From assembly GCA_039654915.1 (NCBI GenBank), contig CM077598.1, forward strand, positions 73,746,041 to 73,810,040: a stretch of 64,000 nucleotides of DNA, given 5' to 3'. Position numbers and translations under genes: made by a program. A model generated the notes under the pieces. It saw only the letters and a list, made by a program, of their open reading frames with translations. It ran no database searches and was not told the DNA's origin. Origin of the DNA: Aquilaria yunnanensis. Taxonomy: Eukaryota > Streptophyta > Magnoliopsida > Malvales > Thymelaeaceae. Positions 33,360-45,508 of this stretch are shown in pieces; position 1 is the stretch's first letter; the number at the start of each line of letters is the position of its first letter.

Positions 33360-34257
33360 TGATGCCCGACGGCATCCTCGTTGTGTGACATGCTGGCCTG
33401 AGGGAGAGACTTCCGGTGTGAAGGTGCCTACAAGACTTTGAGAAACAAGGGTTAGAGACTCTCCAAAATGTGTTTCCGGGGGAGGAGCCTATAATGCCCA
33501 AGTCAGTGTTTGTGAGAGTAATAGTAGTAAGGAGTAGAGAGTGAGGAAAATAGTGAGGGTTCTGTGTCCTTCCTTACCAAGGTCCTTCCTAAGTATTTAT
33601 AAGAGGGTGCAGGGAGGATGCCATTTGACACAGCCTATTCAGATCGTGACACGTGTACGGTCAGATTTGATCCGTCCCCTCAGAGATTGGTATCTCCAGC
33701 TAGCCGTAGGCCGTTCTGGCCAGAGGGCAGGGGCGTGTTCTAGGTCTGTCTGTTGGATGCTCCTTAACTATTTTTGTCGTATCTCCACAAGACCCCTTCG
33801 GAGAATGAGACCCCTTCGGGGTATAAGGCTACGTCAGAAAAGTTGGCCCCCTTTGGCTCAATATAGCCATCAAGGGCTATTAGGAGAGGCCCTTTAGCAG
33901 AGTGGGCCACTTTTGGAAGACATTCTTCCATGCCGAGGATGGGGATATACATTCCCAAACTTGGTGAGTTCACTATTCCGAAGGTGGTAGTTTATAGATT
34001 TTTCGAGGTCGGTTCTGTTACCTACCAAGGGTGGTTATCATTCACCGAGGTTGGTGTTAGGTCCTCCCTGAGGGTGGTTTTTGGCTACCTGATCTGGAGA
34101 TCTCGAGGATCATGGCCCCTCGGTTATAAGGTGGTGTTCTTCCCAAGGATGGTAAGGGTCCCCTCCTTCTCGAGGTTGGTCACTCATGTTTCCCGAGGGT
34201 GGTGCTTCTCAGGTCACTTTGGGAATTCTAGAAGGGTTAATAGGCCTTCGGCTATCA
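33360..34257 (-). repeat. Element B 5' LTR (right)
   Basis: 898 bp, pair of 2284-3163, TGATGCCC to CTATCA. It includes CACGTG near 33650 and a minus-strand TATA-like word near 33594. Confidence 0.9.
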
Positions 34258-34262
34258 CCTCC
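34258..34262. repeat. Target-site duplication of element B, right (CCTCC)
   Basis: Matches 2279-2283. Confidence 0.9.
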
Positions 34263-35022
34263 AAACTTCACATACATGTAAAACATGTTGTATAGATCAC
34301 AACCAACTATCACAAGCCAATCTATGATGCATTATAACATCATTCCAATCATCACAAACCTCATAGTCCACCATAATTCAAACTTGCCAACTAACTAATG
34401 CTATTGCTAAAATTACTCGAATTCTTCAAGCAAACTCATTCCAATGGCATTAATTGAACTCGGAAGCATAACTCCCTTACCTCAACTCCAAGTAACAAGC
34501 AAGAATCAAGCACTCTTCCAATCCATTAAGCTCACCAAAGCACCACATAAGTTCTAAGCAAAACATAGGCACCAAACATCAAATTCTTGCTTTCTGACCA
34601 AAACCCAAGCTCCTAACTAACCAATAAACCTAAAATAAATCAAGAACACATTGGTTACCTCGTACTAAAAGTAGGGGATGGGAGAAAACATGCTTCGAAG
34701 GTCCAAAACCATGGTTTTATGCTTGAAATGAGCTCCTAATGGACTACATACTTATGATGGCTTCTCTTTTCACCAAGAAACTTTGATTTTAAGCTTAATT
34801 GGGTGAAAAAATGAGGGTGGAGAGGATGAACTCGGATTTATGGCCCTTCACTTTACCCTCTTATAACACTATTTTTAATCTAAGCCATCATAGTATTAAA
34901 CATCATACACTTAGGTCCCCATCTTTTGGTAACCTTAGCTATTCCTGATTAATCCTTGTTTATTTCATCAAGTTTGGATTAAAATTAAAAGTTAAGTTAT
35001 AAAACTTCATTTTAACCACTCG
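34263..35022 (-). repeat. LTR D, segment 2
   Basis: It continues segment 1: the blocks ATGATGCATTA, CATAATTC, CTTACCTCAACTCCAAG and TTAGGTCCCCATCTTT parallel 31570-32230 of the element C LTR. It is cut at 35022 by solo LTR E. Confidence 0.75.
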
Positions 35023-38000
35023 TGTTAGGACCATCTCTCAGTACTTGGCTTAGGCCAAGAATATAGAGAAAACACAAAATAAACGAGAGCAATTTGATTG
35101 AAAATGAGGATAAGGGTGTAAGTGCAAACCTAAGAAAGTTTGGGTTTTAAGTGTACATGAAAAATTAAACTATGATGTTTTTGGCATGAAATAAAGTTGG
35201 AGGACCATATTGTACACTTAAACTAGTGCTACAAATGAAACTATGAAACTTAAACTAGCAATTTCGGCCATGCAAATAAGTACAAGGAAAAGTGGAGAAT
35301 TAGACCAACTTTTGGTGAATCTTTTTATGGCCGATCATGTTTGTCTCCCACCAAGGATTTAAGCCTTCATTTTCTTGGTTTAATTAATTAGCCAATGTCT
35401 TGGTAATTGGCTGAAATAGGCATGGGATAATGACCATTTTCAGCCATTTTAATTAATGCTTGGCAATGTAAGCCATGAATCAAGATTAATGCCGAAATGA
35501 ACATGCATTTTAGTGACTCAAATGAAGCCATGGATTCTTGAGGGGTGAAATGAATCAAGCAAACTAGTATGAGATTAAATAGAGTATTAAACCAATTTCT
35601 TGGACATGTGTCCATGGTCAACTGCCATGTCTCCCATTAAACAAATTAAACTAGTATTTCGGCCTTTGAGTGTGTTTTGTTTTGTTGGCCAAAACTTAAA
35701 GTGTTCTTGAGAGCTTTGGTGTTCTTGAAGAAGTTGCTGCCGAATTGATGCCCATTTGCAAGCAACTGAAGCTTGAAAGCAAGAATCAAGCTAAGTCTAC
35801 TTACTTTCGGCATTAGGCGACCAAGAAGCTCAAGATGAAGTTGGATTTTTCAAGAGTGCAAGGCTAGTTGAGAGTTGTTCAAGCTCAAATTGGAGGTATA
35901 GATTCATAAACTCACTTGTTTTCTTGGTAATAATCCATGATCAAGTGATTATGATAGTTAATTGAAGGCATTGTTGTGTTAGGCAACTTTGAAATAGAAG
36001 TTGATTTCGGATTTGGATACTCAAGCACAACCAAGAGACTCAAGCTTTGTTTTGTTGAGGTAGGGTTTCACGGTTTACTTGGATTCTTGGTTATATTCCA
36101 TGATCAAGTAAATAAAGTAACTAAGTGATGGTTGAAATTTGCTATGTGATCTTAGTTGCTTGAAGGGCATATTGAGAAGCTTTCGGGCTTATGTTATTTG
36201 ACTAGCTAGTCAAGGTAATGGCATGTGTTAGAATTCCTAGTAAGGGAGGCCAACTTGCTAGTGAATTCAGAGCTCTAGTGGAATGGGAGTGATGTTGTGA
36301 AGATGGAAGTGCAAAAAGTGCACATGGACACATGCTAGTGAATATGGCCGAATGTATCTTGTGATGTGTGTGTGTGTTTTGTGTGCTTGATTGTTTGTTT
36401 GTGTGTGCTAACCAATTGTAGATAGCTTAGTTATGCTTAATATGTCTCAGTTACTATATGTGTATATTGTGTTTTGTGTTTTCCATGTTTTCTTACAGGA
36501 CAAGTAAGCTATGGAGGTTAAGTCTTGGACTTAACCAAATAAACCAAGTATGGTTGTTTGTGAATCCTACTGAGTAATTGTTACTCATTGCCCATATATA
36601 TTTCTTGTTTCAGGAAAGGATATTCAACTTGAGTAGGTTTTCTTGAGTTGCTTGTTAGTGTGCTAGGTAGTACACTTATTGTTCAAGGTATGTGCCAACT
36701 TAACCTTGGCTTGAATATTTCCATTTACAAGTCTTATGGTTTAGGGCCAAAACTTATGCTCTAAGTTTTGCAGGCTTGAGTAGTTTGTGGGACATGTCTA
36801 GGTGCAGGATGGATGTGTGGACTATGGCTCTGATTGAAGTATTCACTTTCATGACCATGAATATGGTCATTAGGTTGGTGCTTCAGTGTGTGCTGCTATA
36901 TTGCTGTTAGTGTTGTGCCCAAAAAGCCAATCATGAAATGATTGTATTTTTGCACATTGAGTCATGATATTTTATTGAGGCATTAATCCAGCAATTTTGT
37001 TTGTTGTTTTGTTACTACGTAACGTAATAAACATAATTGTAACCCTAGAATAATGATATTCTTAAATGTCCCTAGTCTAGTATTATTGTGGAGCGGGTTG
37101 CAATAATACATAATGACTAGCATATGTGGAGACTAATATGAGATATGTAGTCTACATACGGGTACGAGTTGGAGAACTTGTGTACTGGACCGACCCACCA
37201 TGAGAACACTTCATGGATTGTTATATGAGTGTCATAAGTGATTCTCATAGTGATCATGGTATATGTAGTCCTTCGACCTAAGATCATCAAGGTTCCCTAC
37301 ATGTGAGTCACATACTTTGATACTTTCCTTTGTTGGTTGTAACTGAGTGAACTTGAAGGAGGTCATTGGGTATGTCACATATCATGCGGAGGGATTTGTA
37401 TAATCAAGATGGGATTTGTCCCTCCTATGTAACAGGAGTGATATCTTTGGGCCCCTTGATAGAGTAAGACTTAGAAAATGCATGGCCATGCTCCGATGAG
37501 TTGATATATGATATCAATGTCGTCAGTTTAAGTTGGTCTACTCGGTAATCAAGAAACCGAAGATTGGGCTATACGAGAGTGACACATTCCATGCCTTGTG
37601 CTTAGTCTTGATATCTTGGACAAAGGGACAATGGCATATATCGGTGATGATCATAAAGGTTTAGTCGATTCACCGACAATCTTGTCACTTGGGTAGCAAT
37701 GATGTCTTGCTAGACACCGCTCATTGCTTATGATCATAAATGTGATTTATGATCATTGCCAACATGGCAAAAGCCTATTGGGTCGCACACATAGAGCTAT
37801 TTGGATCATTAGAGTGCATGGGCTAATTATTTGGGTTCTGGTTTCACTTTAATTTTGTATTAATAATGGGCCAAGGAGTTGAGCCATTATTAAGCCCGAA
37901 ATTAAATCCTAATTGGATTAGGGCTTTGAAACCCATTCGGCGTGGAAGTTGAGTCTCACTATAAATACAACTTTTAAGTGAGAAATTCGTAGGTCTCCTT

Positions 38001-39000
38001 GCCCTAGCCTCCCAAAAGGACAGCCATACTCTTCTCTTGCAATTCCTTGGAGGACGCAAGCTAGCACTACGAGTGTAAGAGAAACGCATCTACCGGGACG
38101 TGGTGGAAGCGTGGTGATCCCGAGAGGCTGGTGTGGATACCATAGACAGCCTGAACACGTCAACTATTCAGGTTTTGTGATTCGACTCTACAGTTGAGTG
38201 AGAGATCTCAACCGAAAATTAGGTATGAAATTTTCAAACACCTGGTTTACCCCGTTTCACTTGGATCCTAGAGGGTTTCGGTTAAATTCCGCTGCGCTGT
38301 TTGGCTCCCGAAACCCAACAATTGCACACTTAGGTATCTTCTTGGGGAGTAAGGGAACTTGGCTTGTAAAACTTAACCTTGGCTATATTTTTCACTTGTA
38401 GCATCCTTGGAATGCTTCCAAGCTAGTGATGCTTGTACGTTGGCTATTTTGTGTGTATATGTAGCCTTTGTTGTACATGGTTTTGTATGTACATATGTTG
38501 GATGCTTATGTGCCAAGTTATGTTAAGTTTATGACCTCATGGTTATGTTTCATGTAAGAAACCTGTTGAGATACTTTGTTTGGCCGAATATACATATGCA
38601 TGGAAACCTTGATTTTCAAAACTACAAAGATGTGGGCTTCTTGGTTGTCATTCATGAAAGTAGCACACTTGATGAGCACACATCCTAGACACTTAACTAA
38701 TTAAGTGTATGCCTTGCTTGTATTGCAAGTTACTAATTTACAGCCTTGCCTTGTGTTGCAAGTTAGTGGTTGGGCCTTACCTAAGCTGCAGGTAACTATT
38801 GTAAATAACTCATAAGCCTCCTGGGGCACCCTCCTAGCTCTCAGCTTAAGAAAATAAGACTTAAAACTATCTAACAAGCAGTAGCCAAAATAAAAAGGTA
38901 GTTAATAACACCTGAACTTAAGAGTATCCAAATAACTCTTGGGTAGAAATGGTGAGTGGCACTGAGAGTGCACAGGCTGGGGCCTGTGTGGGGTGTGACA
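35023..39000 (+). mobile_element. Long solo LTR E, interrupted by G
   Basis: It starts TGTTAGGACC and ends GGTGTGACA, the same ends as F. Without G it is about 2.56 kb. No internal coding region, PBS or second LTR copy is seen, so it is read as a solo LTR. Its blocks (CCTACTGAG followed by CTCA, CAGGAAAGGATATTC) are, in reverse complement, like those of the C-type LTRs, so it is probably chromovirus-related and lies in plus orientation. The flanks (ACTCG left, TCGGT right) do not form a clean duplication. The 3.9 kb contain no gene. Confidence 0.65.
36905..38320. mobile_element. LTR-like insertion G (probable solo LTR)
   Basis: 1,416 bp starting TGTTAG and ending CCCAACA, flanked by the exact duplication ATTGC (36900-36904 and 38321-38325). 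It has no coding content and no visible inner repeat pair. A diverged inverted relative begins at 63747. Confidence 0.75.
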
Positions 39001-39162
39001 TCGGTCATGGAGTTCAGTCACCAGTCGAACAAGCTTCTTAGAACTTAGTGAACATTGCTACACTTTCCTATTTTTGCTATGTAAACTTGAATTAAGGTTC
39101 TAAACTTAATTTAGAGTATTTTACCTTCTTTAGGCATGCTTCCCACTAGTAGGGCCAAAACA
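39001..39162 (-). repeat. LTR D, segment 3 (end)
   Basis: It matches the last about 130 bp of the element C LTR (GAACTTAGTGAAC, then CCCACTAGTAGGGCC) and ends AAAACA next to Tat sequence H. Confidence 0.7.
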
Positions 39163-39519
39163 ACATCAGTGTTCGAGACATCATCACAGAGCACCTTTTT
39201 AACATCTCAATTCCTGATTGTGGCTATGGTCAGTTGGGGGTTATCAAGAGGAAAATTTATGACTGAACCATCTCTTCAGATGCACCTATCTACTGGACTG
39301 TCAAATTCCATCAAGGCTATTTCCCGTACCTTTCTCTTCCTTTCTGCCAAAGGCATACCTTTGGTAATCATTTGGATAACTCCAGCTGGAGAAGGTGGAT
39401 GTCTCATGGGACTTCAGTTGTTACGATGTCTATCAGAGTTGTATTCTTCATCTTCACCCTTCATATCCTCTTATTGTTTCTCCTAGGGCTATGATGAAGG
39501 CATATGCAAGTATCACTAA
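39163..39519 (-). pseudogene. Element H (old Tat) protease/gag fragment
   Basis: It aligns on minus with 12600-12950 of element A, covering the protease region (CATCATC...CACCTTTTTAACATC against CATCATC...CACTCTCTTGACGTC). Frames are broken. It is cut by F at 39519. Confidence 0.75.
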
Positions 39520-42500
39520 TGTTAGGCACCTCCTAAGTGCTTGGCTTAGGCCAAGGAGAACCAAGGAAAAATGAGAGAAAACAGAAAGGGAAGAAAGAGG
39601 ACTCGTGGAGACTGGCACAGTGGCCTATGTGCAAAACAGGAGATTTTCAGGACTTAATTGCACATGGGAAATGTACATTTGGAATGCTGACAGAAAATTA
39701 AGAAAGAGGACCGAACTGTGCATCAATTTAAGTGGTATAAGTGAAACCACAAGTTTAAAGATGGTATTGAGAGCCATGCAAAATTCTATAATGGCTAGCG
39801 CAAAACTAGACCATTTGTGGGAGACAACAATGATTACTAGTCAAATTCTTGTCTACCACTAGGGTACTATTCACTAGTTACTAGTTAAACTAACTAGTCC
39901 TAATGTTGGTTATATGGCCGGTTATGCATGTGAGTTTATGACACACGGGTACTTGTGTTGTTTACTAGCTTGGCAATTTGAGCCATGTGTGGACTTAGGT
40001 GTCCATGTACATACAAAATGGAGTGGCGGTCTTGTGCCTAAGTGGACTTAAGGGCTTTAATGAGCCATGCAAGAAAATGGAAGCCAAGTTAGCATTTTGG
40101 CTAACTAAAAGCAATGTACTCGGCCGAAACAAGCTAAGACTTGTTCATTTCGGGCTTTCTTTGTGCTTGTGAAACCGAGAGCACCTAGAGAGAGTTCCTT
40201 CACAATCTTGCTTCTAAATCCAAAGTTCTTGAGCTTTTGGGCGAATTCAAGCTTGGAAAGAGGGATTTGCCTTGCGCTTGCTTGGAATCAAGCTTTGTTC
40301 ATGAAGGATTGGTGAGGGCCGAGCCAATTGAGCTAGGGTTCTTAAGGTAACCTTGATTTCCTTGAATCCATGGTAATTTCTTCCATGAACAAGGATATTG
40401 GATGCTCATTTCGTTGTTGAGCTTGGGAAAAAATTAAGCATTGAAATGCTTGGTGAGAAACCTAGTATGGCCGAAAGTCTTGGATGTGTGTTCTTGGTGT
40501 TCTTCTTGGAATTCATGGAAATTAATCCATGTGTGATGCTTATTGATGAGTGTTTAACCTTGTGATAGGTTGGTTGGACGAAGAACACCAAGTGTGTGCA
40601 AGTTGTGCTTTGGCCGAAAGTGAGATTGGAGGTAACTCATGATCAATTGTTGTTTACATGGCATTGACGCCATGAACCATGCCTAATGATGCATTGGTGT
40701 GTGTATAAAGGAATGAAATGAATGAGGAACATGAGTATGTGAAATAGGTACTATGGCCGAGAGGATGAAATTGGGTGTTTACTTGGAATTTAGCTTATGT
40801 GCACGGTAATTGTGCCATGAGTGAGTTCACTAGTTGTTTGGGTATCCATTTACTGAATTGGTATATTGAAAAAAATGCAGCTATGTGAAAATATGTGTTA
40901 TGGCCGAAAGCTTGGATTGTAGTGAAATGGTAAATCTCACTTGTTTACTTGGCATGTATGCCATGGATAGTGTTCATTGGTGTTTATGGTGAATTATAGT
41001 ATATGGGATTAATGGGCAGATTATGTTTTGGTATTTTGGCTTATATGGCCGAGAGCTCCCAAGTGTTAGTTAATGATGTCCTTCATTGAAAACATGGTAT
41101 TTGGTCCATGGATTATGTTGTTAATGGTTATGCCTTATTATGGTAGGCATTGTGGTTGAAGGGCACTTGGACACTTGAAGTTCTATTGGAGATCGAGAGC
41201 TTGAGGTAGGGTTCACTACACTTGAGTACGCTTGGTAATGTATGCCATGGTTCAAGTGTTAAGGCGGCTAAGTGATGGTTAAAAATCTGCCATGTGATCT
41301 TAGTTGCTTGATGGGCTTATTGGTTATATGTGGTTGCAATGTTGATTAGCTAATTGACTATAGAACATGTACTAAAAATGCAAGTGAATGTGGCCTATTT
41401 GCTTGGCATTTTGGGAGCTCCATATGGAATGATATTGGTAAGGTTATGTGCAAGGATTGCACACGGGTACATGTATGGCTTATATGGCCGAGAGCAACTT
41501 GGAGAAGTGTGTGTGAGTACTTGTGTGCTTTGGTGATTTCTTGTGCATGCTAACCCCCATTATGGTTAATTGTATATGGCTATACTTGATTTTCTTGTCT
41601 TTGTGTTTGTTTTGCAGGTTGAGCTAATCAATTGGAGGTTAAGCCTTGAGTGTTTACTCGGCTTAACTAAATAAACTCTTTTAAGAGTTGGGTTTATATA
41701 TATAAGTGAATCCTACTGAGTTAATCTCACTGCCCATTCTCCATTTAAATTTTTCAGGCAAGGATATTCAGCCTGAGTAGTGCTAAGCTGCCTTGTGTGT
41801 GCACTTAATGTTTAATTGCTTTGTTGCTAAGGTATGTGCCAATGTGTGCTTGGCTTGACACTTTAGCATTTTATGCAAGTTTTATTGTGAGTTGGCCGAG
41901 ACTTATGGTTTAAGCTTGCAGGCTGTAGAGTGGGAACTGTCTAGGAGAGCATGGATATCTGGACTTTAGCTCTGGTTTTGCTTTTCACCTTTATGACCAT
42001 GAACATGGCCGTGGGTTTGGTGCTGCAGTGTGTGCTCTTGTATGGGATCCTTAAGGTGATGTTTGAGCATTAGGATTTGGGGTCTCGGTTTGTACTTAAC
42101 TTGGCATGAACAACTTATGGGTGCTTGGCATTTTAGCCATGTTATTTGCTAGGTAGACTACACTTTTGGTTGTATATATTGTAGTCTCGGATACCTAGAT
42201 GATGCTAATATTTTGGAGGATATTGTATGCCAAGTTATGTATGACTATGGATGTTTATGTGTATGGTTTGGTGTTATGAGTATTATAGGCCAAAGTTTGG
42301 CACGTAAGTGATATGGTTGGCCTTGACCTTGTAAATTTGAGGTGCACCTATGAATGTATGTTTGCTTGGCCGAGAGCTTCATGCATTATATCTTGTGGTT
42401 TTCAAATCCTAAACCAACTCTGTGGGCTTCTTGGTTGCCATATAGATAGCACACTTGATTGCACACCAAGTATGCACTGAAAGCTGCATTTTTGTTGCCT

Positions 42501-42722
42501 TGCTTGTAATGCAAGTAAAAGTGGTTTGGGCCTTACTTACGCTGCAAGTAGTTACTAGTTGGTTTGAAAGCCACCTGGACCACCTCCCAGGCCCTTTACC
42601 TTAAGAAAATAAGACTTAAAGTCAATCATGTTGGTTAGGCCGAGGGCTAGATGCCCAGTCCTTAGTTGGGCTTGTGAGATAAGTTGGGGACTCACAGGCC
42701 AGGGCCTGTGTGAGGTGTGACA
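39520..42722 (+). mobile_element. Long solo LTR F
   Basis: 3,203 bp, TGTTAGGCACC to GGTGTGACA, with the exact duplication ACTAA at 39515-39519 and 42723-42727. The ends and several inner blocks match E. It has no coding region or second LTR copy. It is inserted in gag of element H. Confidence 0.75.
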
Positions 42723-44045
42723 ACTAAAGTTTTCCTTGTTTGAATAGGGGCTCAATGTATTTCCTTATTGGAAGCAATCTTCAGTGTCATGCCCATGATC
42801 TCTCTGAAATTCACAATTCTTTTTCAGATTCTTCTTGTTGTCCAAAGTTATGGGTTTCGGATGTTGGATTAACGTCCCTTGTCTTTCTAAAGCCGTCAAG
42901 ATGTTAGCTCTTGTTATGTTTAGAGGAATGGATGCCATTGGCCTCTTACCTTCATTTTTCTTAGCTTTTCCTCCTCATTCACCTTCGTACTAATGTTGGG
43001 GATTTTGTGCTTTAGGCGATTGGTGGTCCGTCTTCGATCCCCCTATTCTTATCTTTTTTGCCATCATATGTTATTCGGCCCTTTGCTATAATTTCCCAAG
43101 ATTTTTCGAGGGCACATTTTAGAATTCGTAGAAGACCTATGAATCTTTTTTGAGCCCTCTAGCCATTGCCAAGATTCAGATTTTTGGACAAAAATCAAGG
43201 ACACCGAAGGCCTCATGATTAAATCTTATGACATAATCTCAAATGGTTTCCCTAATTTCTAGGCTAAATCAAACATTTGAATTGGCATTTTCACCGTTGC
43301 CTTACTTCTGATGAATTCATGAGTGAAGGTTATGGATTACACTTGGAACCCAATAATTGTCCCAGGTGCCAATGAGTTATACCAAGCTGTAGTTGGCCTT
43401 GATAAGGTTACTTCAAAGCATTTGTAGCACATGGCATCATCAACACCATGTAGCATCATGCTTCTTATGTATTTAGTTAGATGAGCCTCGGGGTCACTTA
43501 GTCCACCATAACTTTTGAGACAAGGTAACGGAAACTCACTAGGCATGGGTGTTTTCGCCACTGTATGAATGAATGGATACTCATCTCCGATGAAATTTTT
43601 GGACAACCTTGACCAAACGGGCTTTTGGAAGACTTGTTTCTAAGCCTTATCTAGCCTGTCCATGATTTTTCTATCGATGCAGTAGAAACACCTTCTTCTC
43701 ATTGCCAAGAGCGGTATGGTAAGGGGGAGTGATCCCTCCTTCTAGGTGAGTAACTCTGATGATGAGGGGAAGCTTTTTCTATTTTTATAGAGGGACTCTG
43801 ATGTTGTCAAGGCCTTCATTCCCTTGAACTTGATCTTGTCATCTTGTGACCATAAGATGCAAGTCCTTCATCGAAGACTCCTAGGGAAGGCTTTTGCTGA
43901 CTGAACTTCAATGAGTTGACGTGCAACTTTGCTCTAGGTGTTCATCAAGGGAAGGTATCCTACCATATGAACTTTGCTCTAGTTTTTTTAGCCACAATGG
44001 GACGCTAGAAGTCACACAAAAAGCCTATCATGATTATGAGAGGAC
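42723..44045 (-). pseudogene. Element H gag fragment
   Basis: On minus it covers the finger region (near 42800) and the capsid core at 43337-43606 (SDPEAHLTKY, then CYKCFEVTLSRPTTAWYNSL), clearly like element A gag. Many stops. Cut at 44045 by element I, with duplication AGGAC at 44041-44045. Confidence 0.8.
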
Positions 44046-45508
44046 TGCTGCACTCTAGCAGTTGTAACCCAAGTATAGGTTGTTGTAAGTAATAAAATCT
44101 CGAAAGTTCGAGTGTTGAATCACAGGGAAGTGAATTAAGAAATACAAATTACAAATTTGGTAATAAGGAAAGATTTTGGTGCAAGGTGTGAACAGGTGTT
44201 CATTAAAAAGTCAAATTCAAATAAATAGCTAAGGTTAGGAGATCCACTTTTAATATATCGATTATGATTAATTTTAGCCCATCTTACCACTCAATTGGGA
44301 TTCACACATAAAGGAGGTCCTAATTAGGGAATTTAGTTAGTATTAACTTTCATTGATCTTAAAATGCCAATGCTTGCTAATGGGTTCAAGTATCCTTCAT
44401 GCCAACCTTTATCCACAATAACTCAAGATTCTAATATAGCCAGCAAGCCACATTCTACAGAGGGAATCAAGTACCCTTTGTGCCAATGATTGGCTATGAT
44501 GAATCAAGACTCCCACTTAATAAGGATAGAAGTTAAATAGATTAAGAAAGAAAATATCATTAACATTGTGATCCGTTAAAATCAATCATAACCTTCATAC
44601 TAAAAGCTTCACCCTTTCACCTTAGCGAAAGGAAGATTAGTTAGCCATGATAAAAGTAAACAACATGTAAAAAGATGAAACGAAAATGGATTGATAGATC
44701 ACAGGAAAAATAAGAAGAAGAATGAGAAAACACTTGGACAGAGCTTCGGTATTGAAAACAAAAACAAAACTAAAGAAAAAAAGCTAAAAATGATACAAGA
44801 ACATAAAAATGGGCTAAGAAATAGCATGAATTCATCCTGCCCCAAGGTGACTATTTATAGAGTTTTAAGGTCGGTGAAACGGTAAAATAAAATAGTAAAA
44901 TGTAGGTAAATACAAATCAGTAAAGACGGGCTACTTCTTCTTTTAATTTTTTTACCATTGTACACATTAAATTAGCTCTTCCTCAAACAAAAAAGTTTTT
45001 AGATCTCTTCTTGATCTTCAAAATGACAGCATTCTCATTCAAATTGGACATCTATAGCTTAAGTTAAGATTTTTCTACCGAAACTGCTCTTCAGTGCATG
45101 GAAGAACAAAGGATCTCATCTATAATTCGATTTCAACAATAAAAATGATCAAACTAGCTCTTATAATGAAGATGGATCAAAGATCTATATGTTGGATTCT
45201 GGATGAACTTAGAATCACTTAATTCCGACATCTACACCTCCATATATGATTTTTCTCGTGAAGGGTCGCCAAGTGATGATTTTACCTACACAAAAAATAA
45301 TTATGTAATATATATATATATATTAATGAATAGTAAACCACGTATGTATGGTAAATATGCAGATGAACAATGAAATATGTGTATGAATAGTAATTGGTGA
45401 ATAGTAACCCAGTGGAAAAAGTGCTTTAAATTAGGGAAATTAATCATACTCAAAGTGTATAATGATAATTTAAATCCTTAACAACAATACACTTATGAGT
45501 ATTCATCA
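44046..45508 (-). repeat. Element I 3' LTR (left)
   Basis: 1,463 bp, TGCTGCAC to ATTCATCA. Minus-strand TATAAATAG near 44851-44859. A short AT run lies near 45309. Confidence 0.9.

Larger units (their letters stand above)
2284..34257 (-). mobile_element. Tat-lineage Ty3/gypsy element B, split by elements A and C
   Basis: B is bounded by related LTRs (2284-3163 and 33360-34257) that start TGA and end CTATCA. It is flanked by the 5-bp duplication CCTCC at 2279-2283 and 34258-34262. Removing nested elements A and C and their duplications leaves about 11.0 kb, nearly the length of A (11,084 bp). The order is the same as in A: an antisense gene on plus next to the left LTR, then integrase, RNase H, RT, protease and gag on minus, then PBS and 5' LTR. 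The LTRs differ at roughly one site in ten and every reading frame is broken, so B is an old, dead copy. Confidence 0.9.

Noticed and set aside
35388..35621. 77-codon and similar small frames in E, F and G
   Set aside because: They are short, without domains, and scattered on both strands of solo LTR sequence.
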